Assembly: GCA_003184365.1 (NCBI GenBank)
Contig: NKYR01000148.1
Location: forward strand, 1-64,000
From: Evernia prunastri
Lineage: Eukaryota; Ascomycota; Lecanoromycetes; Lecanorales; Parmeliaceae
DNA: 64,000 nt
Direction: 5' to 3'
The notes beneath the pieces were generated by a model. The model did no database searches. It had not been told where the DNA came from and saw only the letters and a list, made by a program, of their open reading frames with translations. Position 1 is the first letter of the stretch, and every line of letters begins with the position of its first letter. A program made the translations under genes and the position numbers. Positions 35,232 to 48,417 of this stretch are shown here, piece after piece.

Positions 35232-38138
35232 ATGCCTCGGACTACCCAGGCCAGCGATGCATCGAAGCAGCACTTGATGAGCCGGTCGGGAGACATGACT
35301 CGTGGGGCACCCGCACATGCAGCCACCCACTCCACCGAGGACATCGACATCGACGATGTCACAAACTTCCCCACGGTTGCCCTCTCACCCTCGACCCCGC
35401 AGTCCTCCTGGGCACCTAGGCCAGCGCAAGCACAACCATCGCACAATCGACATACTCCAGCCCCACCTCCATACGCTCAGAGTCGAGACCAACTGGACAT
35501 CTCCCCAGAAATTAAGCAGACTCGCAAAGATCTCCTCCCTGAGAGCTTCTTCTCAGATTGGAAGGACGACGCCTCCAGCGCCGACCTTGGCGATCCCGAT
35601 GAGATGCAGAAAAGGGACCCGCTTGGAACGCAAATATGGAAGCTTTATAGCAAAACCAAGTCTCAGTTGCCAAATCAAGAACGAATGGAAAATCTGACCT
35701 GGAGAATGATGGCCATGAACTTGAAGCGCAAAGAACGAGAGCAGGCCCGGTATGTTTGACCAGACGAGCGCAACCTTTGCGCAAAAGGCTTTGACTGACA
35801 AGCGGCCTCGCAGATCAAGCCAACAACCCACCAGCGTCCCTTCGGGTATTGCAAAACTTCGAGAGAGTGTAGACCTTTCAAGTACACCGGATCCAGATGC
35901 CATGAACATCGATGACTTCATATTTCCTGCGTCAATCGCATCCCCCACTGACACATCTCCTTCCTCGCCCTCGCCCCCTTTGAGTATTAATGCTTCGGCG
36001 ATACCGATCAAGACGAAGAAGGACGAACAGCATCACATACATCCCGACTTCCCTCCATCAGCACCTACTCGAGACCGAGTAAGGGACGGTGAATTCGCCT
36101 ACGTGCAACGGCGGGTGAGGAAGACGAGCATTGATGAAACGAAGGTACGTGCATCGTACTGTGGCGAGTCGCTTTGGCGCTCCATGGTTGTTACTGACCA
36201 TGTGGGATGCAGTCTCGAAAGCGGCCTGCCGAGTTTTCTCCCCAAGTAAATCCCACCAACAGTATCATGATTCCCAACAACCCAGACGGGGATGCTGGAC
36301 TGGGTGATTACTCTCTCGATCCTACAGGGCCACAGCCCTTTCCCATCCACGCCAACACCTACTCTCACGTTCCATACAACCTCGATACCTTCAATATCAA
36401 TGACGACCCTATACTCCATTCTGCCGGTCCGTTCCAACAGAGTTTCACGTTCTCGCCTGCTGCATCTCCAATCAACAATCATGGTCCGTTCTCAACCTAC
36501 AAGACTACTCCGGTGGGTTCCTCTATCACCCCAGCAGAGTATTACTCGCCGCCGGGGTCCGCTCATCCCTCTGCGACATCTACACCTCAACCGCCCTATG
36601 ACAACGAGCATGTGTATTTCGGCCGTCAAAACGCCGATATGCGGCACCAGCGTCCCATGCAGAACTATTCTAGCAATCGGCCCTCCAACCTGTCCACCTC
36701 GATGCAGCCTCAATACCTATATCATTCTGCAAACGAACCCATTTTTAATCCCGTCACAAGTGCTGCTTCTGCATCAGCTGCGAATTTTACCACTCCTTCT
36801 TTCTCCATGCAGCATGTCAATCCTTCTCAGGTCCTTCACCCCGAGTATTCGAATACACAACCGCACAGTATGAATATGCCACGCAATGAGAATATGTTTT
36901 CCTTTGGTGAAGATTCAGATATCGAAGACGACGAAGGAGGCAATTTTCCCGAAGGGTCTATGATGATGCAGACGGAGTTCTCAACCATGGACGATCTTCG
37001 TAGCAATGGACTTCCATGGGATGCAAATCTAGGTGGACAGCTCAACACAATGGCGGCCAGATATCCAGGGGGGCCTCCAAAAAAACAGGTGACAATAGGG
37101 GGCACAGAGACGGTGACATCGCCGCAAGATTGGGCGCAAGGCGTAAATATCAGTCGGACGCATGGATCTTCCGCCTCGGTCAGTGACATCCGTAATCGAA
37201 ATAACGATCCCAGAAGACAGAAGATACCGCGCACAAGCTCCACTCCTAATGCTGTCCATCTCGGCCAGCAGGCGGTTATGCACAGTCGGCCCCAGTCTTC
37301 GCCTAGTTCTCCCCCAGAGTCTGGTTTCAGCAGCGTAGCTCCTTCCCGTCCAAGCAGTCCCGGGGGATCCAAAACTGGCGAAAACAACGGGGTACCTACG
37401 ACCTGCACCAATTGCTTCACCCAGACCACTCCCCTGTGGCGCCGGAATCCTGAAGGTCATCCACTATGCAATGCTTGTGGTCTTTTCCTTAAACTCCACG
37501 GTGTAGTCCGCCCTCTTTCACTGAAGACAGATGTAATCAAGAAGCGAAACCGTGGTAGTGGCAATCAGCTTCCAATCGGCAACCTATCCACCCGTTCGTC
37601 CAAGAAAGCATCTCGCAAAAACTCAATACATCAAGCCCCCGCAACGACGCCTACTCCAGGCAAGGTACAAGGCCAGACTGACTCGGCCTCTCCACCTTCA
37701 GCCTACGGATCGACAAATTCAGGATCAACTGCCGGCAGCACCCCAACGAGCTATGGACCTGGTCCGTCTGCAGGTATGGGTAGCCTTCCTCCTATTGCTG
37801 CCGCTCCACCGAAGCCTGCACCTCCGACTGCCGCAATTGCTACCGGCAGACCGACATCGACGGTTGTGCCAAAACGCCAGAGGAGACACTCGAAACAAGG
37901 TGTCGGCAGAGGCGGTGGTGGCCAAGAAGCTGAGATGGCTGATGCGGACGATGTTAGTGGGAAACTGCCAGCTGCTTCATCAAAGAAAAAGGACATTGGG
38001 CCCCAACAAACGGCTGCCGCTGGGATGACGGGCATCCCTGGTGCAGGTATGATGGGAACAGGCGGTCAGCCGGCTATCATGGCCGGCGGCCAATCTACCG
38101 GAAGTCAGGAGTGGGAGTGGCTGACGATGAGCCTATAA
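35232..38138 (+). CDS. areA: AreA/NIT2 GATA factor, global nitrogen regulator
   Basis: Activates genes for use of secondary nitrogen sources and binds HGATAR in the nucleus. Exons 35232-35749, 35814-36144 and 36213-38138 give 924 aa. Conserved blocks appear in order: WKLYSKTKSQLPNQERMENL, TWRMMAMNLKRKERE, IPIKTKKDE, RRVRKTSIDE, then one GATA finger with Cys681-X2-Cys684-X17-Cys702-X2-Cys705 and the basic tail RPLSLKTDVIKKRNRGSGN. The last residues, EWEWLTMSL, are the C-terminus known to contact the repressor NmrA. The start is a choice: ATGs at 35058 and 35280 are in frame too, and the latter (MSRSGDMTRGAPA) resembles other AreA starts. The finger loop reads EGHPLCNAC where AreA and NIT2 have EGQPLCNAC. 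Confidence 0.95.
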
Positions 38139-39170
38139 GATGCCATTCCACAGGGCTGCCAATCACCCGCCCCGAGCATTGCACGAAGGGACCTTGGTTG
38201 TGCATTCTCCACACTTAGTGCTATCTCATGCTTCAAGACCATCGACTCGAATATCAGACTTGCTCGGCAACGACTTGATACAGAATTCATCACAGCTCAC
38301 GTATATACCCGTTACAACCGGAATTTCTTCATGTTCGGCTTCGATCTATTTCACCCGGAAATATCTGGCCGCTATACAGCACATACTGTGCTGGTGCGGT
38401 GGACTACATCGCTTTGAGCGGAAATAGATCGCTGAGGGTGCCTCTATGTTGATATATCGCTGCTCTGTCTCTTTTCGTCATTCTGCTCACGTTTCCACAT
38501 CTGCTTGCACGATTTTTTGTTTTATTACGACATTTGCTTTGAATGATATCATCGCGTCTGACGAACCTTGGCAGAGGTGTCAGAAGTGCGCTTGGGATTT
38601 GGGTCTGACTGGGTTTGGATTTGATTGGCTTCGGTCCTAGACGGGCTAGAACATCGTACGGGCTTTCTGGGTCTGGGGAAGGCAAGGCAACAAGATCGGA
38701 TGTGACGATGCCATGGATCGTTCCAGCTGTAATTAGACAAATGCGTGCAATTGAGGGAGGCGTTTGGGCGTTTAGGCGAGACAAGACAAGGCAACTGTCA
38801 GATTCCCAAGCATTTTGCATATTTTGATGACGATAAGACTCTTCTTGACGTGAACACTCTCCAAAAGTGAAATCGCACAAGTAGAGAGGTTGAGATTTCC
38901 GCTGACGCTCTCGGGTTGCTGAAGTTTTTGATTCGCGTCGTGCTTTAATGGATAGAACCACGCTGCCTCTCACCGGATTGCCTGCCGCGGCTTGGGTTGG
39001 GATACAGCAGACCATCGGCTGCTCTTCTGTAGCCTTCTCAAAGCGGTCCAACAGAATCAAGCAGTACTCAGGCGCCTCATGTTCGTTCGGAATACACTGT
39101 AGCGTCGCCCGCTTTGCCCCTACATTGCCCTGATCGCGTTCGGCAGTACCAGACTATTGTGCTTCGTGCC
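38139..39170. other. Convergent 3' spacer, areA / HSK3
   Basis: These 1032 bp lie between convergent stop codons and include the areA 3' UTR, which in Aspergillus controls mRNA stability under nitrogen sufficiency. A 218-codon minus-strand frame (39060-38404) is present but has no recognisable domain or hydrophobic pattern. I treat it as chance. Confidence 0.5.
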
Positions 39171-39598
39171 TCACTTCTGCTTGCCCTTTTCCTTTCCTTC
39201 GGCTTGCGCACCAGCGCCCGCGGCGTTTGCTGCTTCTTCACCAAGGATCTTGGAGGCCGCCATAAAACTGGAATGTAGAGAGAAGAAAGTGTCAGTCAGG
39301 AGCTAAGCTGCGTACTTACATGGAAATGCCAAGACAGTGTCACATGGTCACGCTCTTCAATGCAAAGAAAACGGCCAACTTACCCACCACCCCACCATCC
39401 CCCTAAGCCCCGCACATACTCCGCTTGCACAGCTGTCATGCCAACCAGATTTTCCAAGTCAGCTAAGTGCGCATTCAACTGCGCCAACTGTGCGTGTAGA
39501 TGCGTGTATTGCCTGTTGCGGTTGATTGTTGAAGCGGAAGCGGAGATTGAAGAATGGGAAAGAGAGGACGTGGAGGGCCGGAGGGGTGAATTGGACAT
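39171..39598 (-). CDS. HSK3: Hsk3, DASH/Dam1 outer kinetochore complex subunit
   Basis: Small coiled-coil subunit of the DASH ring that couples kinetochores to microtubules. Two minus-strand exons, 39598-39384 and 39267-39171, give 103 aa. The S/T-rich start MSNSPLRPSTSSLSHSS is followed by the family helix YTHLHAQLAQLNAHLADLEN, then LVGMTAVQAEYVRGLGGWW, GGGFMAASKILGEEAANAAG and a lysine-rich end. The 116-nt intron is GT-AG and splits GGG from FMAAS. Identity rests on the QLAQLNAHLADLEN...MTAVQAEYVRGLG core. Confidence 0.88.
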
Positions 39599-40499
39599 AG
39601 TGGAGGCTTGCTTGGTGAGTTGGTTGATCTGGGGGACGGAAAGCTTTGTAGGGAGCGATGCGTTTGTTTACCAATTAGCCGAGAATTACGACTTCGCGCC
39701 ACCAGCGCCAAGCGCCGTCGTAACGCTAATCTGAAACACCTCACGGTACCTTACATATCTTACATATCTTGCGTTCATCTCAAAGTAGCTTAGAACCCTA
39801 GCAATGAAGTCGCGAGTATATGGATCGAACAATGGCCAGAGGCTGGGGCTTACGAGTCAGTTTTGAATAGGTAGTATTCGTCAAGGACACAAATGGTAGA
39901 AAGGCAAAGAAAATCATTACCCTCTGCTCTTTCAAGCCAGTTCTGCTACCAGTTCTGCTACCAGTCAATACACGAGGAGCAGCAACAGCTGCGAGGAGAT
40001 CACTCTATGCCCACTTTTCCGCCCTTTATGCTGATTTTCAGATGCAAACCCAGAACTGCTGCTTGTTGTCATGGGAGAGCAGCAAAAAAAGAAAACAGGG
40101 AAACGCTCCGAACGCTGACTCCAATGCAGTATTATGTTAAGTAGTCCCACAATATTAAGGAGGTCACATTCGTGCGCCTATATACGATCGAATGAAAGTG
40201 AACCATGCAGATGATGTTCGGTCCCAGCAGGAACCCCCCCCCCACCCCCCCGCCTTCTCTCGCTGATTTAGTACGAAATCTGTCCTGCTTGATGCTCGGT
40301 CGTCTAGTGTCGGGTGATAAGAAGGATGTAAGGCCGTGGATTTATGCAATGCTAGTGAGTGTAGGCGTAATCGAAACCAAGGTGATGTAGAAAGCCTCAG
40401 AGGTGAGGTCGAAGCATGTAAAACGTACGCTGCTGGGAAGGGCGATTGACCCTTGCGAAAGCGAGACGGCATCTTCGGTCCGGGATGGGCGACTGCCTC
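39599..40499. other. Spacer upstream of HSK3
   Basis: These 901 bp hold the HSK3 promoter and the 3' end of the reductase-like gene. An exact 12-bp tandem repeat lies at 39937-39964 and C-rich tracts at about 40230-40250. No gene was found. Confidence 0.5.
39937..39964. repeat. 12-bp tandem duplication
   Basis: CCAGTTCTGCTA occurs twice in a row, followed by a partial third copy (CCAG). Confidence 0.85.
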
Positions 40500-43019
40500 T
40501 CACTGAACCCCTACAGGGTGTCCTAGAGGACGGGCAGCATGTCGAGGTGCGAGGCTACTCTGGCTGCTATGAGCCGATGGGTCGGATTCGATGTGCGCAC
40601 TGGCACCACTATCGCCACTCCCCGCGCTAGCGCTCGCACTACCAGTCAGACTACGTACGTTCTTTTGTATAGGGCCTTTGGTTGGGTAATGGTTGCTCAC
40701 CCCAGCGCGTTGCTCGACCTGTTGCGGTGCCACAGCGTTTCCCTGACCAGGAGGATATCTAGGCACCGGTTGCCGCATCATGCCAGGAGGCGACGGCCCC
40801 CCGTTAGGATGCATTGAACCTGGGGCCATATATCCATCCTCAGGCGGTGGCGGTCTCCCCATATTCCTCCCATTTAACGGATTACCTGGAGAATGGCTTG
40901 TCCGTCGTGGCATCGCTGGGTTCGGGCTTGGGTAAGCGCCATTCATGCCAGCATTGTTGCCTGCCCCCTGTAATTCATTCAACCGAGCAGCTGTCAGAGA
41001 GTTCGTCCTCGATTCCTCCCCCATTGCTTTCCGGTCGACGTTGCCATATCGATTGGAGGAGTAGCCCATCAATGGGTTATCTAACGGATTGTCGTGCATC
41101 GTTGGCATGCTCGCCATCAGCTGCGCCGAGGCGCGATTCCTATTCGTCCCCGGCCTAGGTCCGAAGCTGTGACTTTGGCGCATGCCAGCATTGCGTCCCA
41201 TCGACCCTTCAGGATTTTGGCGGATTTGACTAAGGCTTGGTGCCTTCCGCGTCCTGCGAGAAGTGACGCTCATCATGTCCAAATTATCAGGATCGATGTT
41301 GGCCGGCGGGGCACGTATCGCCATTGGGTCGAACATATCATCATCATCGTCATCATCATCGTCATCAAAGCCGCCTCTGTGAGAAGGCGGTGGCCTCCTA
41401 GATCCTTTACGCATGCTGTATTCCTGCTCCCTCAGTTGCAGCTCTCGTTGGCGCAAGTTGAGCTCTCGCTCCCGTATCGCCAGTTCCGAAGGAGTTAGTG
41501 TGCCATTGCTCATATCGCCGACATAACCAGGAGCCACGCCCCCTTCCGGTATGTCGTCATATAGAACTAAATGACTGAATTCCCCCAAGTCATCGCCTTC
41601 GAAAGATGGTCGCCGAGACAGTTGACTGGGTGGCGGCCCTCGAGGGTTGTAGCCGTTGGACTGACGTGACGGGTATCCATTCATCGTGGGCGGTCCCGGC
41701 CCTCGCCTCATCGGAGGTCCCATTGAAGGTGTCCTTCCTCCGCGCATGCCATTGCCGTTGGTGGGACCGTTCATGTTGCCGTTCATTGGCGGTCGAGGAG
41801 GTGCAGAGGACAATCGCGGAGGCGGAGCGGTACCCGGTGGTGGATTTGCTGACGGTGGCGGGTTAGCAGGCCGTTGCTGGTTGACGATGTTGCAGTGGTG
41901 TAGCAGTGCATATAAAGTTTCAATGCGTGGTACTCGGACCCCTGTTTCTTGAGCAAGCTTGATCGGGGACCCAAGGTACGTCTCCACTTCCATAGGCCTC
42001 TTCGCGGTGAAATCTTGGTACATGATGCTGTTGGTGTCGGAGAGTACTGACATTCTCCGCATTGTGCTTTCCTTGAAGTCTGCGTCGAACTGACAGCCCT
42101 GAGATGTTGCGATCTGTAGAAGCTCATCTATAACATCTGCTATCATTGTCCGAACGCCAACCTTCTCTAGCAATTCTGCATGGGAGGGGACTTCGAATAG
42201 CACGCTAGGCGGGTGGAAAGCAATCGGCCTACAGCGTATTAGCAAGATTCGACCTGACTCTGTCCTTGAACACTCACCCTATCATACGCTCATACTGCTG
42301 TTGTCTGATGTTCTGAGAAACCTTGCAGTCGACCTGGCCGGTGCTCAAAGTCATAGCCAAAGCTTCCGCCATATCGTTCTGTATGGCCGCTGGAATGGCC
42401 TCGTTCCTGTTTGCCGGGCCAACCCATACATCTGTGGCCCCAATATGCTCAAACTCACTTGCTCCAAGTTGTGTGATTTCAGCCCCTGATACCAGTGACA
42501 GCACAACATTCGTTGGAAATCTCTGTTCCAAATGTGACTCCACTCCCAGGGTGTTTGTGGTATTGACGAGGATGCAGGTGTGCTGAGGAGTAACGACGGA
42601 TTCGATGACCGCAGCTAGATCGTAGACATCGGGTAATGCTTTGACACAAAGGAGAACGTAATCAAATGCTGCCTTCTTTCCCGCTGCATCTTCCGGACTT
42701 CTGACGACTTTGACGGGTCAGCTTGACAGGGATATAATACCATTGGTGGGTAATGACTTACCATGTCGCGGTTTAAACCTTTCGTTTCCAAAGAGCTTAG
42801 ACCTGTAGGGAAGCGGTTTAGGCCTGATCCTCTGTCGTGTTTAGGATGAGAATCTGCTTACTTGAAGGAAATACCGTATTGGGCAACGGCTTCATATCCA
42901 GATTTCCAGACCAGTGTCACATCGCAAGCATTAGTAGCCTGGAGTCTCCATGAGAGGAACGCTGAGATCTGATTTCCACCTACGGACAGGATTCGAAGCC
43001 TAGGAGGACTTGGTGCCAT
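40500..43019 (-). CDS. Ketopantoate reductase-like (PanE/ApbA) protein with long disordered tail
   Basis: Minus-strand exons 43019-42862, 42802-42762, 42707-42278 and 42228-40500 give 785 aa. Residues 1 to about 330 match the ApbA/PanE fold: RLRILSVGGNQISAFLSWRL at the nucleotide loop, YVLLCVKALPDV, CILVNTTNTLG, and a helical C-domain ending AKRPMEVETYLG. Residues about 345-785 are low-complexity, rich in P, N, G, M and R, with a charged coiled segment (ELAIRERELNLRQRELQLRE) and a run of nine Asp. PanE makes pantoate for coenzyme A, but key positions look changed: the usual GxGxxG reads GGNQIS, and the catalytic Lys aligns by eye with Arg in QYERMIG. It resembles Pezizomycotina proteins named after S. 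pombe mug72. A non-enzymatic role is possible. An in-frame ATG also lies at 43091. Confidence 0.8.
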
Positions 43020-45814
43020 TGTGGACGTAGAGATGAGCCAGGAACAACAGTGATGGAATCCTCGAAGTAGTTCAGACCAGCTCGATTCCAAGTGTGGCCT
43101 TTGACCAGCTTGTCCTAACTCTTACGTCTGCGCGGCCAACATTTAAGCTGAGATTGCGCCCGAAACACAGCGGCTGCGACACCTTTTTGTTGAGAGGGAT
43201 TCGCGGACCAAATAACGAGCGTGATTGTTTTGTGATGTCGAATGGACTGGATGATGGTAAAGAGTGGATGTTGAGAGGGTAAGACTGCAAGGTGAATCAG
43301 TTGGAAATTTTGTATCGCCTTGTCGCGCCAAGCCAGATTTTAGAGTTGAGGGCAAGAAGAAGGTTGAGCTTGCTCACCAGGGAGATTACGACGAACACAG
43401 AGCGAGTGGAGTGCGAGATGAGAGTAGTCGCCGTGGTTTTTTTTTTTTTTTTGAGAATCAGGGAATCAGAGAAGGAAAGATTTATTGTCTGTATGCAATA
43501 AAAGCGAGCTGGCACCACTAAAAGTTGTTGATGTGGGCTCTCGCTATCAAGACTTGAAGAGAAAGTCTCACGAGGAAGTCGGCGGATACTAGCTTTTAGT
43601 ACATCCGGTTGGAAAAAATGGAAAAAAGGGAGAAAATCATGAAAGGGCAACACCTTGAGACCTCTTCGTAAGCTGCTACTTTTAAAGCTAGATCCTAGGG
43701 TGCATACGCAATAGACGATCAGATACTCAAATCAAATCATATTTTTACTCATACATTCATTTCAATGATTTTACGGGCAGAGGCCCAATTACTCTGGAAA
43801 GTCCGAAGCAGAGCTTGGACTCTGGACCTTTTGTATACCTGACCTAATTGAGCAATGTCTTGTGCCAGTATCTTGCCAATATTTTGCCAGTATCTTGTCA
43901 ATCTTGCTGCTGCAGATACCATTGGCAGAATGTTTCACAAAAGCTGTGGGTACTGGGTAGGTGTGGGTAAAAAAAGGTTACTGGGACACGGAATTTGATA
44001 TCATTCAGGGGGATGCATGCTTTAGCATCATTCAGGAATCAGAGTGGGCCAACGTGCAGACCGGCAAACCCCACGCCCGAGGGTCCGAACTCTCTCTCAC
44101 CAGGTGCATGCTTTTGTCCAATGTCAGTTCTGCTTCAACGGTAATCAGGGTAATAAAGGGTCAGAAAGTGATAAGGTAAGGTAGGCAAGGGGTGGAGAGC
44201 ATGACAGCCAGCTTTGTCTTTTCCAGTCATGACAACTTGACAAGATTCAGGTACAGGTACGACCGTACGATGTCTCTAGCTGCTGACCATGGATCACGCA
44301 AAAGCTTGAGAAAGACGCCATCATCCATGCTTACGAGACTACCGTAGCTAGCTACCTTAGCGCAGCCTTTCGCGATTGGCTAAACTTGCAAGAAATCCTT
44401 TTCTTTTTCTATCTACTTAACAGGTCTCTCTCTCTTATAGACCTCAAATTCCCTTGTTCTCATTACGATTATTTCATCCAAAGATTGCACTTCCACCGTC
44501 TACTCTAAATGCCTTCGGCAATTGCCATCATAAGGAAAAGCGATGAGGGTTAGGTATTTCGCCGTCATGCACAAGGCAAGGTCTGGCAAGGTTTTCCTAT
44601 GAAATTTGAATGGTGATCCTCCCAGAAAAGCTAAAAGTAAGGTGAGAACCCGGGGTGCTATTCATAGAATATGCTCGGCCGAGGCAAGTGGAACGCCGAC
44701 TCGCTTTTCTAAAGTACAAATTCCATCCCATTGCGTGAACTGCAATTCTCCTGTAGATCCCATCTCATTCAAAGCTCGCGTATTGGGCAACTTTCCAGCC
44801 AATTCTATCATGCTATGCGAGGCCTGGGATCAACTGTCATTGTCCTGGTACGGCCGAGAGAGTTGACACTGCCACCCTGGGAGATCGCCAATCGTCGCGA
44901 GGTACGTACAGCTGCACTCATGGCTTGTTCAAGACACAGCTGTGTTTTCTTGGTTGCGAGTCAAGCTCAGCGCCCTTGTGACGGTTCTCAAGCTTACTAG
45001 ACTTCCACTCTCGATACCTCCCTCTACAATAGGCACTATCTAACACCCAATCACCGTTCGACCAAGAATAGGGCGTGTTCATGCCAGTTCCTACCGAGAT
45101 GCTTCTTGCTGCAAACATTGCGTATATGAGATCTGTAGTGCTGAATACTTCTAGATAGCAATTCGAAAGGGTCTGCCACCTTGGCGTCCTCCGCAAGAAA
45201 GAAGGAACAAAGCCTGTCGCTACTCACAACGAAGCTACGCCCCTTCTGCCATCCAAGGCAGTTGCTATCTGGCATTATATGTTTAAAGGTCCGGCATTGA
45301 AGTCAGAACATAGCTCGGATTTTATGATTGAAACCAATCCTTGGTGAGCAGCGAGCTCTGCTGAAAGCGATGTTCCACTCAAAGCTTCTTGCGCTCCTGA
45401 CACGAATTGGGCTTGGATCCTAGAGATCTGGAAACTCAAGCAACCACTCCGGGGCTCATCTGCTACTATCTTGTCTCCTAAATCACATCTTTTACTTTCG
45501 GGCAACATCGTGAGCTCTCCCATGACAGTGCACTTTTTCTGCCACAGAGTACAAAATTGCTTCCAGTGTCTCGGCACTTTCCAACCGACTCATGGCTCAA
45601 CACATACACGCATGGCAAAGCAGAGACTTGCAAACGTGCCAGGAGCAACAAGAGAGGGGCGAACGCCTCTTCTTGCAGACATCAGATTCTTGCGACATCC
45701 AAACCCTCAATGACAGGGATGTCCCGTCATGCTTCCAGTCATGAGAGGGAGCTCCATTCACCCTTTGCAGCAACCTCTGGTCGCTGTTAGGGTCATCTCC
45801 TCTTAGATCTGCCA
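43020..45814. other. 2.8-kb spacer between reductase-like gene and NIMA
   Basis: It holds the promoter of the reductase-like gene and the NIMA 3' flank. A 16-nt poly(T) run lies at 43437-43452. A degenerate short repeat of TTGCCAGTATC/TTGCCAATAT type lies at about 43860-43905. No coding frame resembles a known protein. Confidence 0.45.
43437..43452. repeat. Poly(T) run
   Basis: Sixteen consecutive T on the plus strand, upstream of the reductase-like gene. Its length may be affected by sequencing error. Confidence 0.8.
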
Positions 45815-48066
45815 TCACAGCCTCCGTAGACCTTTCCCACCTCTGACCAAGAATGGGCTTGGCATCTCATCTCTCTCCGGATCCCACAGTGGTACATTTC
45901 CACCACACTTCACATTCTCTTTCCTCGTCTCCTCTACGATCCCCTTCTCCACTCTCTGCGCCTGACTGAGTCCTCCCGCCCTCGCTTGCGCTAGCTCAAC
46001 CAACGTCCTCCCGCCTCCATTCTGACCAAACAAGTTCCGCTGCATGACGGCTTTGAACATTTCGTTCTCGGTACTGCTCGTAGCTGGTTTGGGCGGCGCT
46101 TTACGCACGGGCAAGAACCCTGAGTGCTTTGGGCTTGGTGGCGATGGAACTCGGGATGGTCGGTCAGACGCTGCTGGTGGGAAGAGTGTAGGTTGGGGGT
46201 AGCCGCTGAGACGGTTCATCGGCGCGGTTTTCTGGCGGAGCAGACCAGGCCGTTTAGGAGCCTTGAAGGGGTCAGGCAGACCTGACGGTGCCCGGGTGGG
46301 TGAAGGTAGGTCAGGCAAGGTATCCTCGTCGTCCTCGACAATGATCGAGGAAGGCGGCGAAGATACTTGGGGTGCGAGTCGATGCCTCTGGGCTGCGGCT
46401 GCAGCAAAGATGTTCTTGCTGTTGGGTAATCCAGACGCATTTGTGGCGTCCGTGCGGCGGGGTGAGAGGGAAAGGCACGCGATCGACATCGGCGAAGGGT
46501 CAGCCATCTGTACATCCACGGGTGAATCAAACTCGGTGCGGGCCCGAGATAGTGCGGTCCGAGTTCTCTTTTTAGGTGGTGTCTTGGATTGTATGACTGG
46601 AGGTGACTCGATGGAGAGGCTGCTTAAGTCCGTCGACGACAGAAAGTCGGAATCCGCGTTTGTACTGACAGACGAAAATTGGTCGTCCGGTGGAGTACGC
46701 GATCCTCCTTCTTTTGCAACAGGCTGTGAATCAAGCCGTAATTGCACTTCGGCTTCCACTTTCGACCGGACCTCGGTCTCGAACATCTTATGGAGCTTCT
46801 CCTTCTCCATCTGGACTTGTCGGTCAATCTCGAGTCTGGCCTTCACCTCCCACTCTCGGCGTACTATCGACTCCAACGTAGCCCTCATGTTCTCCTTCTC
46901 GCCGTTCCAGTTCGTAGCCTTGGCCTCGGCTTCTTGAGCTTTTCGCATGGCCTGTTCCTCCTTCACCCTCAATAACCTTCCTAGCTCAACTACCTCTCTC
47001 TCCTTCCGCATGAGCCGCACGGCCGGAAGATTCAGCAGGCTCGCAGTGTCAGGTCGCTTGAGTGGATTGATGTTCAAGCAGCTCTTAATGACGTTTTGTA
47101 AATCTGGAGAGTATACACTGGGCAGCGGATCCACTCGACCTTCTTTGATCTTCTGTATCAAATGGAAATGTGTTTTGGCATTGAAAGGTTGAGTCCGCGC
47201 ACAGAGCTCGTACATGACGCATCCAAGAGACCAAATATCTGAGTGGAGGGTATACCGTTCTGCAGCACATATCTCGGGCGACATATAGAATGGCGTTCCG
47301 ACGTACGTCGAAGCGAAGTCATGGGATTGCATTAATTTTGACAAGCCAAAGTCACCAAGCTTGACCGAATTATCTGCGCCAAGAAATACTGTGACCGTCA
47401 GTTTTGGACCATACACATAACGACAACCAGAACTTACTGTTCTCCGGTTTCAGATCTCGGTGCAAGATCATAACTTGATTCTTTCCCTTCAAGCCCATTG
47501 GCTTCAGAGCGCTGCAGGGTCCCATGGCAATCCTGCCAACCTCGGGAGCATTTATTCCGTAATGGCACCGGTAGAGAGCAGCGACGAGCTGGGAGAAAAT
47601 GCTCCAAACATATTCCTCATCAGCATACTGATTATTCTCCTTGAGTTTGAGGATCTCTTTGCTGAGGTCACCTCCTCCGCAATACTCCATGTACAAATAG
47701 AGTTCCTGTGTTGGCTTCAGATGTTCTCGGTGGTAGTATCCAACAATGTTGGGATGTTTGAGGGAATTCAAAATTGAGAACTCGGCATGGAGTTGTTCTC
47801 GCTCTTTCTGAGACATCTTGATATACTGGATCTCTTTCCGACATAAGATCTGACAAGTATGTTTATTAGTAGACGTAAAGCTTCACAGTTCCTGGATTCA
47901 TAACCCACATGACCGTCTGATATTCGTCTAACCTTTCTAATTGTACCAAAGGATCCTCGACCTGCGAGAGGATCAGCTTGGCAACCCCGTGTTCTTCTGG
48001 TCAAAGTCTAATTTTACCTATTGTCTCCAGTACTTCATATCTCTCTGTTTCTGTTGAGGTCGCCAT
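45815..48066 (-). CDS. nimA: NIMA-type mitotic serine/threonine kinase
   Basis: Kinase that promotes entry into mitosis in filamentous fungi (Neurospora nim-1). Minus-strand exons 48066-48018, 47961-47909, 47849-47438 and 47388-45815 give 695 aa, close to Aspergillus NimA. The N-terminal kinase domain has IGRGSFGTIRKVRR, lysine 39 in ILCRKEIQYIKMSQKERE, HRDLKPEN with Asp166, DFGLSK with Asp184, and TYVGTPFYMSPE. A loop of about 25 residues before HRD (GINAPEVGRIAMGPCSALKP) is usual in fungal NIMA. A coiled coil (RKEREVVELGRLLRVKEEQA) follows, then an S/T-P-rich regulatory tail. It is divergent from the ankyrin-BTB gene with 351 bp between start codons. Confidence 0.96.
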
Positions 48067-48417
48067 GCTGGCGATGGCGGATCAGCTAGGTGTTTCGATG
48101 GGACCGTACGGAATAATATCAATGCTTGGATGCTAAATTCATGGTCTTAGTAGCGGAGACCTCAGTTGTTTTCACCAATCCGTTGAGTGTTGAAACATGA
48201 AATGTAAAGTGGAGGTCCATGGCACATCCCAATGTTTACCTCGCCTGTCGGGGGGGCAACAGCCGCGTCTCGGAAGTGATGAGATTACTTAAGAGGCTTG
48301 GCACTTTGACGCCACACTTGTGCTTGATCCCCGCGGTTCTACCATTCTACTCGTGGTTTCCCTGCTTTCATTGACTCGCTGCTGGACAGCTAGAGTTATT
48401 GGAGTGCTGACGTCGCG
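48067..48417. promoter_or_regulatory. Bidirectional promoter, nimA / ankyrin-BTB gene
   Basis: These 351 bp separate two divergent start codons and must serve both genes. No specific factor site could be defended. Confidence 0.5.

Noticed and set aside
38404..39060. 218-codon minus-strand frame in the areA 3' region
   Set aside because: Residue mix looks random, no domain is seen, and it lies between two convergent genes where UTRs are expected.
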